Source: Cloeon dipterum
Taxonomy: Eukaryota > Arthropoda > Insecta > Ephemeroptera > Baetidae
Length of the DNA: 64,000 nucleotides
Reading direction: 5' to 3'
Assembly (NCBI RefSeq): GCF_949628265.1
Contig: NC_088790.1
Coordinates: forward strand, 23,936,545-24,000,544
Of this stretch, positions 49,201 through 60,776 are shown piece by piece. A model generated the notes under the pieces. The model was not told where the DNA came from and made no database searches. It worked only from the letters and a program-made list of their open reading frames with translations. The position numbers and the translations under genes were made by a program. The stretch's first letter is position 1. Each line of letters begins with the position of its first letter.

Positions 49201-49560
49201 TGATGCCTATCATTTATTTTTTTTCGGTTTGACGATATTTAAATTAGAATTTTGGCTTATTTCTCAGTCTAGCTAATAATTAGTAAGTGCAGTACTGTAA
49301 AATATTATTGCATCCTGGTCGCGGTAAATAAGAGATTTTTGCTTCAACCGGGTTTCGGAATTAAAAAATTACGAGACTATTAACTCGACCAATTTTTATG
49401 TCCATGAAACCTAAGTAATCGGCGACGAAACAGCCAAAATAGACCAGTTTAGCATTAAAACTTGATGCGTTAAACCTGTGAAAATCTGGGGTTCCCGAAT
49501 TTTAGTATTTTGAAATGATATTTCGTAAAATAATTTTTTAAAAAAAATTATGCCCCATAA
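49190..49560 (+). repeat. Left arm of an inverted duplication
   Basis: The end of pseudo-exon 7 plus the start of intron 7. It recurs as its reverse complement at 52540-52910 (TAAACTTGATGCG-type block, CTGGGGTTCCCG, GACCAGGTCGTAATA). The arms are ~3 kb apart and enclose macrodomain gene copy B. Confidence 0.8.
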
Positions 49561-49988
49561 AAGGTGTGTTAAAGTTAAGAAAATTCTGAAATTATCGTAT
49601 ATTACTCCAAATTAAGTGTGGGGGACGAGATCGATCAAATTTTCTTGCTGAAATGACTATGTTGGCCTATTTCGTAATCTGTGTTTGCTCGCGACCCAGT
49701 GGATGAGAAGCAACAGTTTTTTTGTGCGTGCGGCTGGGGCCGTAGGGTCCGCCATATTGTTTTCAGGGGAGGGAACGGCTGCAACGGAGTCCGGAAACCT
49801 GTCGGTCAATACTGGGCAATATATCGACATTTCCCTGTCCTTTAACACTGTGCGATATAGATTTATCACCCAGTATCGATCGATATTTTTAAAAAATGCG
49901 TGCAGCAGGTCGCCCTCAGGGAATCACGTTTAACTTTGTGGGGCAAGGGCTATTATTGAATTATTTTTTTCGGCCTTTTGCAAGGCCG

Positions 49989-50004
49989 GGCCCTTAAAAG
50001 GGCC
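49989..50004 (-). terminator. Histone-type 3' stem-loop of macrodomain gene copy B
   Basis: Minus strand GGCCCTTTTAAGGGCC, 23 bases after the stop codon, matches the histone stem-loop consensus GGYYYUHHUHARRRCC at all 16 positions with a perfect six-pair stem and UUUA loop. The same GCAA-loop hairpin as in copy A follows (49971-49988). Confidence 0.65.
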
Positions 50005-50027
50005 GATAATGGGAGGGGAGGATGCCT

Positions 50028-50627
50028 TCAAGCAAACCTTGAAGGTCTTCGTGCTCGGGGACGCGGCGCCACACGAGCGAAGTCAAGCACGTGGATCGTG
50101 ATCCGCTGGCTTGCAAACGCACGGTGAAGCAGTTCCAGAACAAAGTCCTGGTCAACACCATCCAAGCCGGAACATATTCGCGGCAAATACAACTCTCGAA
50201 TGTCGTTCTGCCGCGCATAACGCGCCAGACCGGCAATCATGAGGTGCACGCCGCCAATATGGCCATCTGGATCGTGGTGCAGCTTCTGTGTCGAACGCGG
50301 CTTCGACACGCAGAGAAGCATCGTGGTGTTGTCCGGCATTAGCTCAGCCGCCACGTAACCAAGGTCTGCCCGCGGATGTCGTTGCCGCAACACTTTGGGT
50401 TGCCAGCGTGCCAGTTGCCTCGTGTGCAACGCCAAGCCGGCTCCCATTGCGAAGTCGGCTCCGACCGCTTGGGCCTTGGTTCCGGGGCATTTGAGCAAAT
50501 CGCCTCGCGACACCCTTATCCTACATCTGCTGTCGGAAGGACGCTTTATGCCATGTCGCCTGATGCGATCCACGTCCCGCAAGTACTTTTGATACTCGCC
50601 GGACGGAAAACGCTTCTGGCAGGACAT
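50028..50627 (-). CDS. TARG1/OARD1-like macrodomain protein, copy B (intronless)
   Basis: Same 199-aa protein as 39808-40407 with a single substitution (residue 78, Asn in A, Lys in B). I count ten base differences over the 600-base frame, nine of them silent. The nucleotide-binding blocks and candidate catalytic residues (K99, D146), TATA box and 3' stem-loop are all kept. The neighbouring BRD8 exons in this copy have stop codons. This pattern indicates selection on the protein after duplication. Function as in copy A. Confidence 0.85.
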   Translation of the reverse strand: MSCQKRFPSGEYQKYLRDVDRIRRHGIKRPSDSRCRIRVSRGDLLKCPGTKAQAVGADFAMGAGLALHTRQLARWQPKVLRQRHPRADLGYVAAELMPDNTTMLLCVSKPRSTQKLHHDPDGHIGGVHLMIAGLARYARQNDIRELYLPRICSGLDGVDQDFVLELLHRAFASQRITIHVLDFARVAPRPRARRPSRFA

Positions 50628-50750
50628 GGGCAAAAAGCGGAAAACTCAAAAATGAGAGAAACTCGAAAAAAACGCGGAAAAACGCGAGGGAGGTGTGTGT
50701 GGGGGTGATGCCGATATACGACCACGGCGTCCTTCCGGTTGCCCAAAGCT

Positions 50751-50757
50751 TATATAA
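50751..50757 (-). promoter_or_regulatory. TATA box of macrodomain gene copy B
   Basis: TTATATAAG on the minus strand, ~125 bases before the ATG, identical in position to copy A. Confidence 0.65.
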
Positions 50758-50952
50758 CCTCGGTCAAGGAGGCGGGGCGAGGGAAGCTGATCGGCGCTCC
50801 CTCTGTGTGAAGGAATTTACAACAGGTAGCGTCGTGCGCGCGCGCGCGAAACTTACCTAGCTCTTTCAATTTTCATGATAAATAGACGAATTCGGTGTGA
50901 AAAAGCGCGGAAATAAATTTCGCATTTGGCCTGTTGTGTCGATTTTTTAATT

Positions 50953-52540
50953 AAAACCACGCAATCCGCGAACGTGCAACAGTGTTTTAAGCATCAGAGA
51001 GGTTGCCAAAGCAAATTTTTAAAGGAATCTTGCAAAACAGATAATTTTTAAACAATGAATCATTTAAATATACAGTAGTTATTACTTTAATAGCTCAAAT
51101 TTTAACATTTTTATCTTTTAACAGTAATGTACGTGAGCAATGATTGATTTGCAATGTAATAATTTGTAAGGACCGCATGAGGTAACCAGTTGCAGAAAGT
51201 TGTTGTTACTTAAAGTATAACTAAAAATATTTTTATATTTACCCATAATTAGAGAAAAGCTTAAATTAATTCCAAATTTGTGAGAAAATCGGCTTTTAAG
51301 CTTGCATTTAAGTCCTATTGCCTAAATGTTTAAATTGTCTAATCAATATTTTGATTTGAAATCATAGTTTATTTCACAAGAAGAGGAATTTAGATCATAA
51401 ATCACATATGTACCATTAATTGGACAGATCGTGACGAAAGGGATCAAAATTAAAGTGGAATGATTGTGGGCAACAATTGAAAACTATTTAAATTGTTGGA
51501 TGCCATAAACAATTGATCGATTAACAATTTGTTCAACAATTTGCAATAGCAAAAAATTGACCTTCCTACAATAAAAAGTCAATCATTTTGCCAATTTTCT
51601 CCAAAATTTACAGTGCTTGAACATATTTTCTTGGCATATTCCGATTCCTCTCGTCGAGATCTGTCCAAAGGTGTATGCCACTTATTGGGGAAACTCTTGG
51701 TTTTGAAATTAAATCGGATTTCAAGTAAGGAGACAGCCATTACCATTTGAAAAGCACGCTAACTTTCCAGCCAATTTTCTCAAAAAATTACAGTGCTTCC
51801 TAGGTCAATATAGGCTTTAACTGAATCCTAAGGGACGAGTTTATGTATTGGCAACAAACATTTTCCAGGCTTTTGCAGTATCATTCCTCTTTAAGCGAAA
51901 AACTCTTTGACAAACTCTATAATTTGTCATGCAAGCAGTTAGGCAATATCTGAACTTTAATTGTTTGACAGACCTGATTTCATTATTGCTCATTGTAGAA
52001 TTTGCTTAGTCCCCAAAACAATATAGAGCCAACAATGCAAAAATATTTAATCTTTAGCGGACTGTTAGTTGAAAGTTCTACTTTAACTTTTTCACTCAAA
52101 CAATTATTTTTGTTTAAGTATTTTGACCTATCTGTGCGACTTTAATTAAATTTTAACTGTCTAAAAATACTTCAACACGATTAAAACTTTCCACAAGAGC
52201 TAATAGTGATATGAAAATTTAAAATTGTTTTCAGCAAAATGTTACAAATTTTAATATCCTTAACGAACTTCTTTTGCTTTTCAAATAAAAAATTAAGCAT
52301 AGAAAAATATATAATTTATCGCCTATATAGGAACAGGAAACCACATATGAAACCGATTCTTTGATAGATTATTTGACTAGAAACCGATTATAAAACCGAT
52401 TATTTGTCTCTGAATTTCCGACTATAATAATCGATTATTTCTTTGCCAAATCGACTATTTTTGCACATCCCTACCGATCAGCTTCCTTCTCTCTACCTCC
52501 TTGTGCGAGGTTATAAAAGCTTTTATAAGGCATAAATAAT
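50953..52540. other. Non-duplicated insert with dispersed repeat
   Basis: No counterpart in the left copy. 51470-51890 matches the Mdm2-intron repeat at 31430-31820. 52340-52460 has several AACCGATTAT/AATCGATTATT motifs that look like degenerate terminal repeats. No gene is seen. Confidence 0.5.
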
Positions 52541-52910
52541 TTGTTTTAGAAAATTATTTTACGAAAAACATAATTTCAAAATACTAAAAGTCGGGAACCC
52601 CAGATTTTCACAAGTTTATCACATCAAGTTTTAATGCTAAACTGGTCAATTTCGGCTGTTTCGTCGCCGATTAGTTAGGTTTCACACACATAAAAATTGG
52701 CCAAAATATATAGTATTTTTAATACTGAAACCCGGTCGCAGGAAAAATCCGTATTTTGCCGCGACCAGGTCGTAATATTATTTTACAGTACTGCAGTTAG
52801 TAACTATTAGCTAGACCGAGAAAAAGGCCAAAAATTCTAATTTAAAAATAGTCGAACCGAAAAAAAAATAAATAAATGATAGGCACCAAGTACGGACTAA
52901 CATTTATTTT
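52540..52910 (-). repeat. Right arm of the inverted duplication
   Basis: Reverse complement of 49190-49560, including the CGCGACCAGGTCGTAATA end and the former exon 7 border (CACCAAGTACGGACTAAC). Confidence 0.8.
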
Positions 52911-52962
52911 TTTTTTTAAAATGTAGGTAAAAGATATAATGGCTTATTAGCATTTACTGATG

Positions 52963-53150
52963 AGCAAGTCCAGCAAGTGGGAAACGATATAAGGAAGCAA
53001 ACGTCACGATGTGTCAGTAGACGAATCGGCTCCACCAACAAAAAAGAAGTTTGTCACCTTCTTCAGTGACTCGTCAGACGAAGAATCGTAGTTTAATAGT
53101 GGTTTATTGATTTCGCTGTGTATGTCTATAATGAAACTCAATAAATGATT
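52963..53150 (+). pseudogene. BRD8 last-exon pseudogene fragment
   Basis: Matches BRD8 exon 15 (43960-44150), including GTCACCTTCTTCAGTGACTC and the 3' UTR. An in-frame TAA arises near the start of the fragment (ACGATATAAGG, where the parent has ACGAGAGAAGG). The preceding bases match BRD8 intron 11 (AAAATGTAGGTAAAAGAT, parent 42888), so exons 12-14 were deleted. Confidence 0.85.
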
Positions 53151-54459
53151 AATCTTTGTCAAAATTATTATGTCTATAGTTTTAAAAAATCTTCATTACA
53201 CATTCCCAACTAAAAATTCATTAGAGGACATCAATAAAAGATATGAATTGCTATCAAATTTAATTCATTTGATTAAATAATTTCGCTATGATGTTATTCC
53301 ACAACTTGCTATCATGTAATTTAGTTGGATTGATGATATCGCGAATGAAATTCCCTTATTTTTTTATCGAGATTTTGTTAAAAAAGGAGTGCTTCACCGT
53401 TTGAACGGCTTGTGAACTTTTCGCGCTTTCATTTTTTTTATTTTTATGAAATTTAAACGGCATAATTGTTCATACCATTGAAAACCTAAAATCTTAAAAA
53501 ATTCTCTTTGCAAGTATAAGTGCAAAATTTTTAAAGAATTTGTAAAAAGCAAACTTTCAAACTTTAAAGACTGTTGAAGACAAAGAAATCGTGGATTATA
53601 TTGATAATCCCGTAGATACCATTATTATGCATTTTTTTTATTCATTGTTATTTTCATTCTTTTTATAAGTTTTAATGTTTTCGGAGAACGTGACGATAAT
53701 ATTTTTGATATGCACTGTAAGCTATCTCTTGAAAAACATACAGAAAAATGGGATCCTGTGTTATATTTTAAGTTTGATAAGAATTATCCTGATTATTCTC
53801 AAGATAAATACCACCAAGCATTCTCGTAATATAATAATAGTCCTGTACGTCCCGCTTTTCTGTTAGTAAATAACTTCTTAACTCCTTAGCAAACACCCTA
53901 TTTGTTTTGGTACTCAGCGCCGTGTATCTCCAGTGGAGCACAGCGCCAGTATCAAAACAGCAGAAGCAGAGGTCGAGAACGAGGAAAGGATTCAACTCTG
54001 CCTCAAGTGTACACGTACGTCAGTCGAAAAAACAAAAGCAGCAAATCTGCATTGAATGAAAAGGTACTGTCCTTTAAATGATAATACCATCGGCTCTGTT
54101 GATTATAAGTTGTCTTATTTTCAGGAAGCATGCTGCCAGTTTGTTGAGCAGCCTGAAAAGCCGCAAAACTTTGAGAGCTTCATTTGCATTACGTACAATT
54201 TTTCTTAATGCAAATATAACATTTCACGTTTTACTATCTCTCTCCCGCCCCAAGGGAAAACATCAGGAAAATGAAGCTTTGCAATTGTGTATGTGTGTAT
54301 AATGAGTGTCTACGTGGAGCGTTTTAACTTTTAACATGTTGTAAAATTCTTCCAGCTCTCTGAAACTCCGAAGGATTTGTCGTGCTCCCACTACAATAGT
54401 TTGTGGTAACGCGAGTAATCAATCATCCTGAGAACCTTGACACAGTAAGCGACCTCAAG
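53151..54459 (+). promoter_or_regulatory. SLC35D promoter and 5' UTR exons
   Basis: A non-coding first exon probably ends at GAATGAAAAG with donor GTACTG (54063-54064). A second acceptor TTCTTCCAG at ~54354 leads into the exon with the start codon. The first exon and part of the intron are duplicated at 45060-45365. Confidence 0.5.
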
Positions 54460-57400
54460 ATGACTGGCTCCGAAGCTGACTCGGCGCCGCTGATGGGATC
54501 AAGCGAGCGGACAAAGCACAGCAACGCAAATTCATTGAATCAATGGAAAAAAATCATGTCGGCTGTGTTATACGGAGTTGCTTCATTCATGATCACAGTT
54601 GTAAACAAGACTGTGCTCACCACGTACAAGTATAAATTTATTAAAAAAATTGAAAGAAAGGTTTCTAGATTATTTGTTTTTGCAGATTTCCTTCGGTGCA
54701 ATTTTTGGGCATGGGACAGATGATTGCGACTGTGGTTGTTCTCTTCGTTGGAAAGAGACTCAGAATTATCCAGTTTCCAGACTTCGCCAGGGACACGTTC
54801 AAAAAGGTGGAAAATTTTGCGTTATTTTTTTCTCACATTTAATTCTATTTTTACGTTTAAGATTTGGCCCTTGCCGCTAATCTATATCGGCAACATGATC
54901 TTTGGATTAGCAGGAACGCAAAAATTAAGGTGAAATGATGAAAATGTTTTCGGTCTTGAGGTTAATTTGATTTGTTTCAGTCTTCCTATGTTTACTGTGC
55001 TTCGGAGGTTTTCAATTTTGATGACCATGATAGCCGAGCTCTACATTCTCAACATTAAACCTAGTCTTGCCATTCAAGTTTCCGTTTACACCATGATCGC
55101 TGGTGCGATTGTTGCTGCTAGGTAAAAATCATATTATGTGTATATCAGGAAAACATATTTTGTAATTTTTTTGAGCATCTCTCTGACTTATCTTCGAGAG
55201 TTTTTTAATTCAACGGTGTGGAGCTAGAAAGGAATACAATCTTTCAGGAATTGTACGTGGTTAATACTTTTAAAATCAAGTTTTGAAGCCTCATTTTTGT
55301 CAAACATATTCAGGGTTGCATTATTTGCTTATCGCCCGGTTCTTTCCCAAGAAATGCATGAAATTAATTTATTCCACATTTCCCCTGTGAAAATCTAAAA
55401 TTTGCGGTTGGAGTGGTCAATATTTCCTCCACTGTGCATTCAATTTCCTCTTGCTACCTCAATTTCTCCAAAACGTTCGCTCTAAAAATTTTTCAAGAGA
55501 AGTCAAGGTCATGAAAATTATTGAAAACTGACGTGCAAACATGGCCTGCAAGAAACTGGCAAAAATTTAAAAAACTCTTTACTTTTTACCACTGCCCTGC
55601 ATTTGTTTTTTAAATGCGGGTTTTTTGCTACCCTGAACATATTGATATTAAAAATGTGTGATTAATTTTCCGAAAACTGAAGAATCAAAACTGTATTTTA
55701 AATTAATTGATGCCATTTCCAGTAGTATAAATTTTCAAGTAACAAATTAATTGAATTTCAGCAACGACCTAGCGTTCAACATGCAAGGGTACTTTTTCGT
55801 GTTAGTCAACGACTTCTTCACTGCCACAAACGGTGTCATAATGAAAAAGAAGCTGGACGCGAAGGAGCTGGGCAAATACGGACTGCTCTACTACAACGCA
55901 CTCTTCATGCTGGTGCCGACGTTCCTGCTTTCGTACGGCACTGGCGAACTGCAAGCCGCGTTGGCCTACGACAACTGGGGAGACTCGCTGTTCCTCGTGC
56001 AGTTCTTGCTCTCTTGCGTCATGGGCTTCATTCTGTCGTACACAGTGATTTTGTGCACGCAACACAACTCAGCGCTCACCACTACCATCATCGGGTGTTT
56101 GAAAAACATTAGCATCACCTACTTGGGAATGATCATCGGCGGAGACTACATTTTCTCCTTTGTAAACTTCATGGGCCTCAATGTCAGGTCAGTTTCGACT
56201 ATTTTATTGCATAATTGCTCTCATTAGCCCTCAAAACTATTTGTTTGCAATTCGTTTCAATTTTTTTTAAACAAAATTAAAATGTTCTGGATTTTGACCA
56301 GCTGGTTTTAGCAAGGGTGGTTAAAACCAGGCATAACTTATTATTATTTTCATATTGGTTTGAATTTATTGCTAAATAGGTTGTTTACTACTGATTTTAT
56401 TTTTGATGTTAAATTTAGAATTTTAAAATTCAAGGTACTTCAAGGTGTTTTATATTTGAATTATTTTGCTACTTTCCTAATTTTAATCAATATAGGTGGC
56501 TAAGATCCGGTTTAAACTGGCTTCGCTAAAAATTATTTTTAAAAATGATATTTGGAACACTGAAAATTATTTTCAATTATAAAAAGTTGATAAAATCGTG
56601 CAGTTAAATTTTTTTCTGGCAATATTTGGGTCAAATATTTTTGTATTTAATGAAGCAGCTATTTTAATGTTTCCCGCATAAAAAAATATCGCCTGAGAAT
56701 GTTCTAAGAATATACCGACTTCGCCCAGGATTAATCTAAAAAATTAATTATATATGAACTTATGATACGGTTTTTCGTGATACTGGATTAATCTGTAGAT
56801 TAATTTAAGAGAATATCCTTAGAATGTTCCAGGATTATTCTGCCGGGGTTTGTTTCAAAAAGCTCTAGAGAATGATCCTAGAACATTCTCAGAATATACT
56901 TATGGATTAATCTTTGGATTGTTCTAGGATTAATATTTAGCGTATCAAATCTTAACTTTGGATTATTCTTTGAGGATAATCTAAGAATGTTCTTAGGTGA
57001 TTCTAATATCATTTTAAGGTTAACATAGATTGTGACAAAAATTATCCCCAAATTATTCTTAAAATTACCCTCAGATTGTTCCTAGAATATTTCAAAATCT
57101 GTTATTTCTATTACTACGATATAATTGGGAATTATTTAAATAATAACAAACTTATTCAGTTAAATTTTTAAAATTTATTTGTTTTTAATCATATCAGGTA
57201 CAAAATTTTCTCTCATTCGATGCCAGCACCGCCAATCTTGAAGCCCAAACTGCAGAACTTAAACGATTGTATCTTTTCCCGTCGTGCAAAACAGCTGCGG
57301 ACGGCTTGAAGCTAAAAAAAGGGAGCGACTCATAGAAAAAAATAAATAAAAGCTTTTTTCAATTAGCTGTGCTTGGAAAATGGAAGGTAGAAGTATGTCA

Positions 57401-58957
57401 AGTTCATGCATAATATTTTTCCATTTTCCAAGCGAAGCCAATTGAATCGTAATGTGTAATCAAAATTCTCGAAAGCGTACAAAAAACGCGACCGCGATTT
57501 ACGTGGAAAAATTACATTTTTCATCACCGATTTACAGTTTCCGCCACCCAAACTTATTTATAGGGTTCTAATTAAGAACATTTAGGACTGGAGAAGATCC
57601 CATATCAAAATATTGGTGGCGAAAACTGCATAAGTAGCGGCGAAAAGTGTAATTTTACAATAAAACCGTTGGATTTCAAAGTTGCGCGATCTGTTCTAAT
57701 TTCTTTGGACGCTAATCTATAAAATGGGACTTACCCTGTTAACCGCCAGATCCAGGCCATCCGTCCAAGTCTGCGGGACGTCCGTGTTGTCCCTTACTGG
57801 CGGCGTCCGGCGTCCTGCGTCCGTTAATAACTTTAACTTTGAACGGCGGTTGACCGTTGACGCGTTAGACAAAGAGAGCGAGGCAGGATTTTGTAAGTCT
57901 CTTGCTGCTGCCACCGCCCGTCGCCCCTCCCCCGCTCCACAACAGAGGCAGGCAGCAGCAGCAGGCATTCCATGCAAGTGCGTGCATGCATGTGCAGCCG
58001 CCGCTACCACGCGCACACTAAAATCGCCTTTTAACCCTTTTTTGTCCTTCTGACCATTATTTTCATATTTGCCCGTTTATCGGTAGCATTAAATAAGACT
58101 CTTTGTGTTAAGAAATTAATTTATTCAATCGCATTTATGATTTTTACCCTTTTTAATCCGGGCAGATTCTTTGAAAAATAAAGGCATCATAATTTTGTAT
58201 CAGATAATGAAAAAGGTTTAGGTTTTAATATTAAAATATAATCCATCGACTTAATTACAAAATATTTCCTAGAAAAATATTTTTTGTGATATTATTCATA
58301 TTATTTAACAATATGGCAGTTAATTTTCTTGATTAAATTATGTTTCATATTTAATTTTGTTTTTAATTTTAAGAAAAATATCGAAGTTATTCTCTTTTAG
58401 GGTTTTTTAAAGAATATTCTTGGAACATTAAAAAAATATTTTTGGATTAATCTCAGAATGATCCATAGAATAATCTGGGGATATTCTATTAACTATATTC
58501 AAATTGCCCCTTTGGGATTATTCTAGGGATATTCTTGTAAATTAATCTCTAGATTGACTTTAAAACATTTTAAGGTTAATCTGGATTCATTCTAAGAAAA
58601 TTCCAAAAATTATTTCTTTAGATTAATCTCAGAATGATCTAAAGAATAATTTGAGAATATTTTTTTAGATTAATCTCTAGATTGATCTTAAACATTCATA
58701 GATTAATCTCAATTAATACAGGATTAATCCAGGATCATTTTTTCGGATTAATTTTTTCGGGTAAATTTTGATTAATCTAAGATTATTCCGGATATTCCTG
58801 GGTTATATTTTTTTATGCGGGTTATTATAAATTTAAGAATGATTTAATTTGATTGATTTGTTTTTGTTGCAGTGTAATTGGTAGTTTTCTCTACGCGTAT
58901 GTGACCTTCAAGCCGTCGCCCCCGCCTCAGTCTCTCCAAGGGGTCAGTGTTGTTTGA
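54460..58957 (+). CDS. SLC35D-type nucleotide-sugar transporter (UGTREL7 / fringe connection family)
   Basis: A Golgi/ER antiporter that brings UDP-sugars into the secretory pathway for glycosaminoglycan and Notch glycosylation. Six coding exons: 54460-54629, 54686-54806, 54862-54929, 54981-55121, 55762-56187 and 58873-58957; 1011 nt, 336 aa, all in phase. Family blocks: [81 protein letters not shown] and [20 protein letters not shown], with about ten hydrophobic segments. It resembles SLC35D1/D2 and Drosophila frc; I cannot assign the exact paralog. I chose the ATG at 54460; the frame is open upstream only through a GTG. Intron 5 (2.7 kb) holds an inverted-repeat element. Confidence 0.92.
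56671..58821. mobile_element. Inverted-repeat element with GGATTAATC subterminal arrays in SLC35D intron 5
   Basis: The ends are CCCGCATAAAAAAATAT (56671) and its reverse complement ATATTTTTTTATGCGGG (~58805-58821). Inside each end lies a ~350-base zone packed with TGGATTAATCT, GAATATTCTTAG and AGAATGATCC motifs (56690-57060 and 58400-58800). The centre (57150-58100) includes a GC-rich patch. No transposase frame is seen, so it looks non-autonomous. Confidence 0.7.
57731..58050 (-). other. GC-rich patch with a minus-strand splice donor inside the intron element
   Basis: The minus strand reads TTAACAGG then GTAAGTCCC near 57733, a strong donor, preceded by ~300 bases of GC-rich, CAG-containing DNA. 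It could be the first exon of an antisense transcript or part of the element. The open frames here have no recognisable product. Confidence 0.25.
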
Positions 58958-60776
58958 CACAACAGCATTTCCAGGGACAAATACACAGTGTGATTGACTG
59001 CAGGAGATGCAGGATAGTGTTTAGAAAAAATATACTTTCACCGTCGGAAAACAAACTACAATATTTATCATGTTAATAAGGCTTTTATTTATGGGATGCA
59101 AAGATTGCAAAGTCAGAGTTGTGAAATGTGAAAATTAAAAGATGAGCTTTGATGATGCAACGAGACTTGTTGTTTTTTTCTAAGTACATTTAAGGTTTCA
59201 ATCAGTAAGATTAGAGTGCTATTTGACTTCATGCCTGCGCTTCAAAGATGCCAGAAAATAATTAATAACATTGGCAGTAGATCTAATCGCGCATAAATTT
59301 ACTTTTTTAGAATGCGTGTAACCTCAAAAAATAACTTTCATTGCGGTAATTTGATAATTTTTTTGTTATTATCCATTTACTAGTCATGCTGTTGGGTAGA
59401 ATTTTTAGTTCTGTTCGGCTTTTTGGCTGAAAATTTGGTTTTCCAGTTAAAATGGTCCATTTAGAAGGCTATAACCGTGATAATTAAGCAAAAATATCGC
59501 AGATGGAGGAATTAGAAAGGTTGATAGTTTTCCAGAAGAAAAATGAAAATAAATTAAAATACAATCCATTTCACTCAAACCGTTTGTTTTATTTCTCTTC
59601 GATAATTTCCTACCTCGACGTTGGAAAGCAAGTCCGTTTCTCCGAAAATTAGCGACTATATTATTTTGTATCAACCTGGAATACCTAAGAAAACGATTAA
59701 TGCAACTGAAAACTCTCACACTGAATGAATTTTCATGGCTAACAAAGTTACTTGTTCCCAAAATATAATGACGAGGAAAAAGAGTTTAATAAGTAGCAGA
59801 CATATTAGGTTAGAGAATAATTTATTTGTCAACATTCTTGTAGGAGCATGAATTTGAGAAGCTGAATCAAGGTGTCGAGAAAATCAGTCGGTTAACTGGA
59901 CAGTGCTCGAAGCCAGAAGTGCTGGGATTAAGACGTCATCGCAACTCAACAATCCTATACACATATTCAATAAATATTGCCAAAAACTTTACTCTATGCA
60001 ACGAGTTGACTTGAATAATTTACAATTATTATATAGCATTATAGCTCTATTCAGAAAACAACACATCTAGATCTGAAAACGGTACTTAAATTTCTTCACG
60101 TATTTTTAACTAACTAACAGCCACCTTTGGAAATTGCAAGGGAAGAAAATCAGACATCAAATCAGTGAGTGACAAGGCTACACATTGAGAATGGAGGAGA
60201 GAACCCAGCCACCAGCTTACACTCTGTCTGACAAATTAAATGCTATGATTAATTGACGATAAAGTAATTATTATTTGAGACGAGTGCGTCAAAATTTTTA
60301 AGTATGAACTATTCAGCCTCTTGTTTTCAACAAGCCCAGAAGCTTTCCTCAGCAAATTTTTTAAAAATGTATATATTTAAGTGTTACTCTGGTATAATAT
60401 TAATAGCAGCTCAATCGTACCGTACGAGTATTTAATTTGTTCTTAACGGGGGCTCGCCAATTATAGTGCACCAAAATAAATCATCCAATATTTGGAAAGC
60501 AGCCGTAGAAAATATTAATATAAAAAATACAAAAAGTGATTTTGGCAAGCCCTGTACTATCGAGATTGCTTATATATTTCTGGAGATTCTTAGTTCCGGG
60601 TTTAACCGAGATTGCATACCAGTTATTACAAATTATTGTGCATAAAACATCAAGAAATCAAATGAGAAAATCTACGTCCTTCGCGTTCTGTTGAAATGGC
60701 AGAAATCTAAAGTTGGCATGTGGTTGTTTCAAACAGCTGGCAGCTCCTAACGACAGTGAGAGGGCGAAAACGGGGT
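58958..60776. other. Convergent intergenic DNA between SLC35D and the tetraspanin
   Basis: Contains the two facing 3' UTRs. AT-rich, no recognisable genes; the 104-codon minus frame at 59447-59761 has no known features. Confidence 0.5.

Larger units (their letters stand above)
45410..54237. repeat. Segmental duplication, right copy
   Basis: Counterpart of 37365-45365, joined to it by a ~45-base filler (45366-45409). It has suffered an internal triplication of the BRD8 5' exons and loss of BRD8 exons 8-14. It also gained a ~370-base inverted duplication (49190-49560 versus 52540-52910) and a dispersed repeat (51470-51890). It ends in the SLC35D first intron. Confidence 0.88.

Noticed and set aside
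57717..58053. Overlapping frames of 99 and 109 codons in the intron GC patch
   Set aside because: Alanine/histidine-rich, CAG-derived translation on both strands without domains.
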